In this document: one piece after another, positions 58,664 to 64,000 of the stretch
Layout of the letters: each line of letters opens with the position of its first letter
Numbering within the stretch: the first letter of the stretch is position 1
Source: Fen-1364 sp049515135
GTDB taxonomy: Bacteria; Spirochaetota; Spirochaetia; SZUA-6; Fen-1364
Assembly (NCBI GenBank): GCA_049515135.1
Contig: JBEKUJ010000018.1
Coordinates: 8,579-72,578, forward strand
Reading direction: 5' to 3'
DNA length: 64,000 nt
Program-made: the position numbers and the translations under genes
The notes under the pieces: model-generated
The model's database searches: none
The model's input: the letters and a program-made list of their open reading frames with translations, nothing else
Told to the model about the DNA's origin: nothing

Positions 58664-59154
58664 GGAGGTTCTTCCCCCTCTTCCGGGGGCTCGCTTTCGC
58701 GCGTCCCTGCGCTCGCTTTCGGCCCTCCCTGGCCTTGGGCTCCCGCTGTCTCGCTTTGCGAGCCAGCTGCCGCCCTAGGCTCTCCCTCGCCATCCATGGC
58801 TAGGGGGCTCGCTTTCGGCCCTCCCTGGCCTCGCTCGCCCTCGCCATCCATGGCTAGGGGGGTGTGCGTCAGGAGGTCGTCATCTATCCGGCGGATAAGC
58901 CTTTCGGCGACGCTGTCGATCTCCGAAAGCTCGGCCGGCTCGTGCCCTTCCCTGATCTTGAACATCTCATCCGCAATGTTGAGCGCGGCGAGCACCGCCA
59001 CCGTGAGAGGCTCGGCAAAGGGGTAGCGCTTCCTGACGTCTTCTACCCTGGCTTTCACGAAAGCGGAGAGCCGGTTGAGGTGTTCGGTGCTTTCGTCTGA
59101 CTGGATGACGAAAGAAGCTCCAAGGACGTCGATTCTGAGCTGGCGTTTCTCCAT
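58654..59154 (-). CDS. zapA: Cell division protein ZapA with repetitive C-terminal tail
   Basis: A 166-residue protein whose first 95 residues match ZapA: LRIDVLGASFVIQSDESTEH, LSAFVKARVEDVRKRYP and LAALNIADEMFKIREGHE. ZapA cross-links FtsZ filaments. The tail of about 65 residues is unusual, Gly/Glu/Ala/Ser-rich and repetitive: PLAMDGEGE occurs twice with GQGGPKAS twice. It derives from direct DNA repeats at 58711-58861. A coiled-coil gene precedes it 12 bp upstream and the ribosomal operon before that. Confidence 0.9.
   Translation of the reverse strand: MEKRQLRIDVLGASFVIQSDESTEHLNRLSAFVKARVEDVRKRYPFAEPLTVAVLAALNIADEMFKIREGHEPAELSEIDSVAERLIRRIDDDLLTHTPLAMDGEGERGQGGPKASPLAMDGEGEPRAAAGSQSETAGAQGQGGPKASAGTRESEPPEEGEEPPQS
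58711..58861. repeat. Direct repeats within zapA tail
   Basis: A 25-bp unit starting GCTCGCTTTCGG is found at 58711-58735 and 58807-58831. A 23-bp unit starting CCTCGCCATCC is found at 58785-58807 and 58839-58861, a period of 54 bp. All shifts are multiples of three, so the frame is kept. This looks like recent in-frame expansion. Confidence 0.8.
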
Positions 59155-59166
59155 GAGCCGTCTCGC

Positions 59167-59511
59167 CTAGAAGATGTCCAGCTCTTCCTTTGTCTGGCCC
59201 GCCGGGGAAGCGCTGGAAGGGGAGGTTGGCTCTTCCGAAGCCAGCCGCCTGCCGTTCTGCTCCGGCTTTTTCGCAACTGCGGCGGCCTCCTCCAGCTCAT
59301 CCAGATGCTGGAGCGTGCGCACGATCACCGACTCGATCTCCCGCTGGTCCGTCTTGAAGCCGTCAACCAGCGTTTCCAGCTCCTTCATCCGCTTCTGGGC
59401 GGTCTCCAGCCCCTTGCGGAGAGTCGAGTTTTCCTCTTTCAGCACCCGGATGAGCTCAATCGCTCGAGTGATCTTGCCTTCCAACAGCCTGATCTGCTCG
59501 AGGGTGATCAT
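59167..59511 (-). CDS. Small coiled-coil protein (ZapB-like position)
   Basis: A 114-residue protein starting at ATG 59511, which overlaps the rplT stop (ATGA). Residues 1-80 are a continuous heptad-like coiled coil (ITLEQIRLLEGKITRAIELI, LRKGLETAQKRMKELETLVD). The tail is Pro/Ser-rich. It sits directly before zapA, where many bacteria encode a ZapB-like or related coiled-coil partner. Division function is inferred from that position, not from sequence identity. Confidence 0.8.
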   Translation of the reverse strand: MITLEQIRLLEGKITRAIELIRVLKEENSTLRKGLETAQKRMKELETLVDGFKTDQREIESVIVRTLQHLDELEEAAAVAKKPEQNGRRLASEEPTSPSSASPAGQTKEELDIF

Positions 59512-59891
59512 TTTGCGGCAGCCCCGGCCGTGGCCGCGGGGAGGGCTTCCCTGGCTTTGGTCACAAGGGCCTTGAAAGCGGTCGGGTCCTCGATGGCCAT
59601 GTTGGAAAGCGCCTTGCGATTGAGAACGATATTGGCCTCCCGCAGGCCGTGCATGAACTGCGAATAGGTCAGGCCTTCCGGGCGGACCGCGGCGGAGATG
59701 CGGGTGATCCACAACCTGCGAAAGTCGCCCTTCCTGCGCTTCCTGTCGCGATACGAGGCGGCCAGTCCCTTCATGACCGCCTCCTTGGCGGTCTTGAAAA
59801 GCCTGCTCCTGCCTCCCCAGTAGCCCTTGGCGAGCCTCATTATCTTGCGTCGGCGTTCGCGCCTCCGCGTACCGTTTTTCGACCTCGGCAT
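59508..59891 (-). CDS. rplT: 50S ribosomal protein L20
   Basis: A 127-residue L20 beginning MPRSKNGTRRRERRRKIMRL; the motif KGYWGGRSRLFKTAKEAVMK and RRLWITRISAAVRPEGLTYS are diagnostic. It binds 23S rRNA and, in many bacteria, represses its own operon. It follows rpmI by 17 bp. Confidence 0.98.
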   Translation of the reverse strand: MPRSKNGTRRRERRRKIMRLAKGYWGGRSRLFKTAKEAVMKGLAASYRDRKRRKGDFRRLWITRISAAVRPEGLTYSQFMHGLREANIVLNRKALSNMAIEDPTAFKALVTKAREALPAATAGAAAK

Positions 59892-59908
59892 GGATCAGAT
59901 TCTCCTCT

Positions 59909-60115
59909 TCAATACTTGCCGGCGTACGGCATGAGCTTCTTGATGCGCTTCTGCTCGACCGAGCTCAGAATGGCGGGAAGCCGCAGGCGCCTCTTCCTCT
60001 TGGCGTTCTTCTTGGTGAGGATATGGCGCAGGCCCTGCTTCTTGTAGCGCACCTTTCCCGTAGCGGTGACGTGGTAGCGCTTGGCCGCCGCCTTCTTCGT
60101 CTTGATCTTGGGCAT
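59909..60115 (-). CDS. rpmI: 50S ribosomal protein L35
   Basis: A 68-residue basic protein, MPKIKTKKAAAKRYHVTATG start, KKNAKRKRRLRLPAIL middle, matching L35. It is 3 bp after infC in the standard infC-rpmI-rplT order. Confidence 0.98.
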   Translation of the reverse strand: MPKIKTKKAAAKRYHVTATGKVRYKKQGLRHILTKKNAKRKRRLRLPAILSSVEQKRIKKLMPYAGKY

Positions 60116-60118
60116 TGT

Positions 60119-60649
60119 CTATCCTTTCTTGGCCTTGGTTCCCTTGGGGTTCAGGAGGATCGACATCGTACGACCTTCCATCTGGGCCGGCTTCTCCACG
60201 AGGAAGGAGTCGCCGAGCATCTCGAGGATCCTGTCGAGCACGTCCTTGCCGAGCTCCGTGTGCGCCAGCTCCCGGCCGCGGAAGCGTACAGTGACCTTGA
60301 CCTTGTTCCCTTCATCCAGGAACTCACGCACATGTCGCGTCTTGAACTCAAGGTCATGCTCGTCGATCTTCGGCTGCATCCGGATCTCCTTGATCCGGAT
60401 CTGCTTCTGGTGCTTCTTTGACTCCCGGCTCTTCTTCTCGAGCTCGAACTTGTATTTTCCGTAATCGAGGAGCTTGCAAACCGGCGGTTGGGCCTGCGGG
60501 GCCACCTCTACGAGATCCAGCCCGCCTTCCCTTGCCATCTGGAGCGCTTCGAATGTCGGCACGATGCCTTTCTGGTTCCCATCCGCGTCTATCAATCGAA
60601 CTTCGCGGACCCGAATGCCTTCGTTGATCCTGAGATCCTTTTCGGCCAA
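60119..60649 (-). CDS. infC: Translation initiation factor IF-3
   Basis: A 176-residue IF-3: LRINEGIRVREVRLIDADGN, VEVAPQAQPPVCKLLDYGKY and IRMQPKIDEHDLEFKTRHVR are hallmarks. It keeps 30S subunits free and checks start codons. The start is a non-ATG codon: TTG at 60649, with ATA just before it, behind AAGGAGGT. Rare starts are common in infC and allow self-regulation by IF-3. The spacing to TTG is short (4 nt after GGAGG). It is the first gene of the operon. Confidence 0.97.
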   Translation of the reverse strand: MAEKDLRINEGIRVREVRLIDADGNQKGIVPTFEALQMAREGGLDLVEVAPQAQPPVCKLLDYGKYKFELEKKSRESKKHQKQIRIKEIRMQPKIDEHDLEFKTRHVREFLDEGNKVKVTVRFRGRELAHTELGKDVLDRILEMLGDSFLVEKPAQMEGRTMSILLNPKGTKAKKG

Positions 60650-60681
60650 TATACCTCCTTCCCACGAGCGGGATTTCGCCG

Positions 60682-60710
60682 ACTATACCACCACGCCTGA
60701 AAAAGGTCAA
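60682..60710 (-). promoter_or_regulatory. infC operon promoter
   Basis: Minus-strand TTGACC (60705-60710), 17 bp, TATAGT (60682-60687), each 5 of 6. The leader to infC is about 27 nt, so there is little room for an L20-binding leader. Confidence 0.75.
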
Positions 60711-60752
60711 ACACCCGGCTGTCGGGCCGGGCCGTGCGTGGCTGCGGTGCCT

Positions 60753-63700
60753 CTACAAGCCTTCGATCAGGGCGTTCCACTTGTCCTGCAGGAACTTCTT
60801 GACTTCGTATTCATCGTGATAGTCGCGCGCAACATCTTCTATCTTGCGAGACATATCTGAAAAAACGGCCTCCAGTTGAGATATCAGCTCTGCGTTCTGG
60901 CCGCCCTTGCCGGGCGGCGCCCGGAAGCTCGGAACGAACATTGACTCTTGGAGCTTCTCAAGGGAAGCGTCGCGAAGCGCGCCTCCCTCTCCTTTTTCAC
61001 CCTTTGTTCCCGCGATTGCGCTCAGGTCAACGGTGATCTCCTTCGCGAAGTAAACCATGGTGGGCCCGATTCCCTTCACCTCGACCTTGCCGCCGTTGGT
61101 GCAGCGAACATAGTCATGAACCTCATCGAACGTTGCCTGCGTGAGAACCACCTCTCCCTTGCCGGCAACCCCCTGCATCCGCGAGGCGACGTTCACGTGT
61201 TCGCCGAAGACATCGTTGTCCCTGCGGATAACCGGGCCGGTGTTCAGTCCAATGCGGGCCTGAAATTTCTCCTGCTCAACGCGGACGGCGCTGTAGTCGC
61301 GTATCTTTCTCTGCACCTCGAGCGCCGCCACCGCGGCGTTCAACGGCTGCTTGAAAACCGCCAGGATTCCGTCCCCCATTTTCTTGACGATGGAGCCGCG
61401 CTTTTCAGTGATTGTGGAGGTGACGATCTCCTCGAACGCCTTGATTATCTTCAGCAATATCGACATGTCGACCATCGTGGATTTTTCAGTGTAGCCGGCA
61501 ATATCGATGAAAAAGACCGTTAGGACCTGCGTATGCTCGCGTTTGAACTTGAACTCGACCTTGACCTGTCCGAGGGTGCTCTCCAGCGGCGCAATGGGCA
61601 TGGCGGCAGCAGACTCGGTCTGGCTCTGCCCTCCCGGCACCACGGAAAGGGCCGCCACCAGGTGCTGTCGTATCTCTTCGGCAAACCCGCCCTGGCTGAG
61701 CTCCGGGAGGAGCTTGCGGAGCCCTTCCTGTACGGCGAGGCTGTCCAGGCGGATGGCGGCCAGGACTACGGCAAAGGTCTCTCGAGATATGGGCGGGGAA
61801 ATGGCCGCAAGGACATCGGCCACCACCTGCTCATCCCCTGCCTGCACGAAGTCTTTCAGGACCTGCGCCGCGTAGTCGTCCCCGATTGCCAGGAGCGCAA
61901 GGAGGGACTCCACGCGCACGCCCTTGTCCGCGTCCTCCAGGAGCCGGTACAGGCGGCTGGTCACGACATCCGAGATAGCCCCTTCGCTTTGCGTGCTGAT
62001 TGCCTTGAGGAGTCGGATCCCCGCTTTCCTGCCTGCCGGCAAAGCGTGGCTGGCCAGGTCCATGGCCTGGTGACCGATGGAAGGATCGATGTTCCTGCAC
62101 AGGATGTCACCAACGCGGAGCTTCAAGGCGTCATCCACTTCCTTCATGTCCATGACCTTGAGGAGCGGGGAGAGGAGCTTCTTCGATTCCGCGAGGCCTG
62201 TCTTCTTCTCTCTTGCCTCTTCCATGTTTTCCAGGGTCTCCACAACAAGCGCGCGGGACTGAGGGTTGAGGGAAGGCACCATGAGCACCTGCGTGAGCGG
62301 ACCGATCATGATCCTGGGAGGAATGAAGCGGGCCCCGCGGATGTAGCCGTTCAGAGAACGAATGTTCTTGCCCGGCTCCCGGAAATACTCTCTGGACTGC
62401 TCGATGATGGAACGCGTAAGGAGCTGACAAAGGGTGACAACGCTCGTTTCCTCAAGGAAATGAATCCGCTCAGCGCGGGCAAAGTCGAGGATCTCCTGGA
62501 TTCTCTTGGAAGCGGAGCGTATCTCCAGCGCGCCGGCAACACGAATCAGCCTGTTGAGCCTCCGAAGATAGAACGACCTGTTCAGGTCCACCTTCGAAAG
62601 CTGCGACAGCACGAGCAGCTTGTCTTTTTTCTCCGTGTAGGCGAAAAGCGGGATGCAGGCCTCGAACCGGTTCAGGTCCTCCTTGGGGGCCGAGGACAGG
62701 AGGCTGCGAACCTGGGCCAGGGGAGGCGTCCTGGCCGTGAGCTTGTCATCCTTGAAGTAAGCAATGAGGTCTGCCAGCAGGGGCGGGGTGGCGTACTTCT
62801 CAAGCAGCGTGGAAAAGACGGTTGCCAGAAGGACTTCCCTGTTGGTGATGCCCTTGAGGGAGATGTAGTTCTTGCGGACCTTTGCAAACACGTTGTCCAG
62901 GTGCGCCGAAGCCACCACTGAGAACTCGCTCAGCAGATGCGGAGAGGCATCCTTGACCTCCACGACAACTTTCTTCAGGAAGTCGCCGATCAGGGCTTCC
63001 GTCTCCGCATCGATATAGGGACCGATGAGGAGCAGACGGAAGACGCGGGTAGGAAATCTCAGACGGCCCTGGAACTGGGAGAGGCAGGAGAGGAAGGAAT
63101 GGACAGTCTGCCGCGACGACTTCTGCAGGGTTTCAAGGACCTGGTTGGCCTGGGGATTCTTCGCTTTCAGCGTGTGCAGGCACAGGTATGTACCAAGGGC
63201 AGCCGGGGAAAGGGCCCGCTCATCGAGATTGAACACCTCCTGGCTCCCTGACTGGAGCATTTTCATGAGGGCGGCCTGCTGTATCCCTGCCGGCGCTTTT
63301 GGAAGCGTTTCCTTGAGAAGGGCGAACTTTTCCGTCTCCACAAGGGATTCCGAGGCGACCTGTCGTACCGTCTCCGCCTGCTTTGCATCCAGATAGACGG
63401 CCTGGTTGAGCTCCAGCACCTGCAGGCCCGAAGGCGCGATGATGTTGATGGCCCGCAGCACCTCGCTGCGCACCTCCTCCTCGGGGAAGTGGTTGAAGTA
63501 CTTGATCAGCATTCCCACCGATGAGGGAGCGCGGATGCCGGCAAGAGCCTGGATGGCGGTGATGCGCTTGGTCTTTTGCTCGCGCTCGATGATCTGGTAG
63601 AGATGGGGAATGGCTATCTCGTTTCCCAGAGATCCCGATGCGCTGATGGCCGCTTCGCTCACCCCCATATCCGAGTTGTTGTAGAACTCCTTGACGAGCA

Positions 63701-63818
63701 GGGTGAAGATCTCGTCGTCATAGAAGTTTTTGAGCAGCCTCAATGCCGTGATCTTGCCTTCACGGCTGAGCCCACCGGAAGCCTTGTTAGCAGCAGGTTT
63801 TTGCATCATTCCGGACAC
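60753..63818 (-). CDS. HEAT-repeat class III adenylate cyclase
   Basis: A soluble protein of about 1021 aa. The first 740 residues are helical HEAT/Armadillo-like repeats (VSEAAISASGSLGNEIAIPH, RVESLLALLAIGDDYAAQVL). A class III cyclase domain lies at about 765-930: FFIDIAGYTEKS with the first metal Asp, VKKMGDGILAVF with the substrate Lys and second Asp, and DVFGEHVNVASRMQ with adenine-binding Asp and transition-state Asn/Arg. All catalytic residues are present, so it should make cAMP. The C-terminal tail is helical. GTG 63818 is chosen because the -10 of the predicted promoter (63847-63875) overlaps the earlier ATG at 63848. ATG 63809 is also possible. Confidence 0.88.
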   Translation of the reverse strand: MSGMMQKPAANKASGGLSREGKITALRLLKNFYDDEIFTLLVKEFYNNSDMGVSEAAISASGSLGNEIAIPHLYQIIEREQKTKRITAIQALAGIRAPSSVGMLIKYFNHFPEEEVRSEVLRAINIIAPSGLQVLELNQAVYLDAKQAETVRQVASESLVETEKFALLKETLPKAPAGIQQAALMKMLQSGSQEVFNLDERALSPAALGTYLCLHTLKAKNPQANQVLETLQKSSRQTVHSFLSCLSQFQGRLRFPTRVFRLLLIGPYIDAETEALIGDFLKKVVVEVKDASPHLLSEFSVVASAHLDNVFAKVRKNYISLKGITNREVLLATVFSTLLEKYATPPLLADLIAYFKDDKLTARTPPLAQVRSLLSSAPKEDLNRFEACIPLFAYTEKKDKLLVLSQLSKVDLNRSFYLRRLNRLIRVAGALEIRSASKRIQEILDFARAERIHFLEETSVVTLCQLLTRSIIEQSREYFREPGKNIRSLNGYIRGARFIPPRIMIGPLTQVLMVPSLNPQSRALVVETLENMEEAREKKTGLAESKKLLSPLLKVMDMKEVDDALKLRVGDILCRNIDPSIGHQAMDLASHALPAGRKAGIRLLKAISTQSEGAISDVVTSRLYRLLEDADKGVRVESLLALLAIGDDYAAQVLKDFVQAGDEQVVADVLAAISPPISRETFAVVLAAIRLDSLAVQEGLRKLLPELSQGGFAEEIRQHLVAALSVVPGGQSQTESAAAMPIAPLESTLGQVKVEFKFKREHTQVLTVFFIDIAGYTEKSTMVDMSILLKIIKAFEEIVTSTITEKRGSIVKKMGDGILAVFKQPLNAAVAALEVQRKIRDYSAVRVEQEKFQARIGLNTGPVIRRDNDVFGEHVNVASRMQGVAGKGEVVLTQATFDEVHDYVRCTNGGKVEVKGIGPTMVYFAKEITVDLSAIAGTKGEKGEGGALRDASLEKLQESMFVPSFRAPPGKGGQNAELISQLEAVFSDMSRKIEDVARDYHDEYEVKKFLQDKWNALIEGL

Positions 63819-63846
63819 GATTGCTCTACGTTCCCCGTCGCTATCC

Positions 63847-63875
63847 ATCGTACAGCGCGCAGGCGCCAAAGTCAA
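63847..63875 (-). promoter_or_regulatory. Promoter of the HEAT-cyclase gene
   Basis: Minus-strand TTGACT (63870-63875), 17 bp, TACGAT (63847-63852). If used, transcription starts at about 63840, downstream of the first in-frame ATG. From 63876 to the right edge I see no gene that can be supported. Confidence 0.5.
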
Positions 63876-64000
63876 TTGAACGCATTGCCTCATTATTATT
63901 CTAGCTCTGGCTCCGTGGTTGCCTCAAAACTGAAATCTAGTCGAAAGTATGGACCTTGGGGGCCCGCCAATGGAGTTGTCCATGAGAAGTCGTAAGGAAC

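Noticed and set aside
1..64000. CRISPR array, rRNA genes or intact insertion sequence
   Set aside because: No regularly spaced repeats, no rRNA-like segment and no transposase were seen.

Overview
The window reads as chromosomal DNA of a GC-rich flagellated spirochaete (class Spirochaetia). The best evidence is a pair of FlaB-type periplasmic flagellins that start MIINHNMSALF and have treponeme-like cores, set in a flaB-flaB-flaG-fliD block. Other support comes from a separate flgN-flgK-flgL-fliW-csrA operon, several PilZ proteins, and a long-type phosphofructokinase. No species can be named from sequence alone.

Layout. Positions 1-3320 look like one end of an integrated element. There are two tyrosine recombinases and an excisionase-like protein, and the larger recombinase sits against the 3' end of a tRNA-Asn gene. 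The edge holds a partial metallo-beta-lactamase-fold gene. From 3.4 to 24.3 kb are housekeeping and signalling genes: amrS-metK behind a structured leader, trpS-pfk, ftsH, a receiver/PilZ protein, a secreted protein, mfd, a CheY-like receiver, a DUF342/FapA protein, two large PAS histidine kinases and glgC. From 24.4 to 27.9 kb is an mrfA-mrfB pair for DNA repair.

From 27.9 to 37.5 kb is a disaccharide-use locus. A ROK repressor and one GH94 phosphorylase face two sugar ABC permeases, a lipoprotein binding protein and a second GH94 enzyme very close to cellobiose phosphorylase. No ABC ATPase is encoded here. From 37.5 to 41.8 kb is a tightly overlapping trxB-lipM-GH3-GNAT operon.

From 41.9 to 57.6 kb is mostly motility: flgN-flgK-flgL-fliW-csrA on the plus strand, then an HD-GYP phosphodiesterase, tsaB, tsaE, a membrane PilZ protein, an unknown protein, fliD, flaG, two flagellins, a TPR protein and another PilZ protein on the minus strand. 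From 57.6 to 64 kb are a PfkB-family kinase, the infC-rpmI-rplT-coiled-coil-zapA operon and a HEAT-repeat adenylate cyclase.

How the parts may work together. CsrA and FliW are encoded 7-9 kb from flagellin-region leaders that carry GGA-loop hairpins and GGA-bearing ribosome-binding sites, which suggests a FliW-CsrA-flagellin control circuit. Three PilZ proteins plus an HD-GYP enzyme point to c-di-GMP control of motility. Sugar phosphorylases would deliver glucose 1-phosphate, the substrate of GlgC. Many genes overlap by ATGA or GTGA, and sigma70-like promoters (TTGACx, 17-18 bp, TAxxxT) can be seen at several operon heads. The most notable non-coding signals are the metK leader, a run of three perfect hairpins after the upstream flagellin, and a 25-bp element repeated after two unrelated stop codons.
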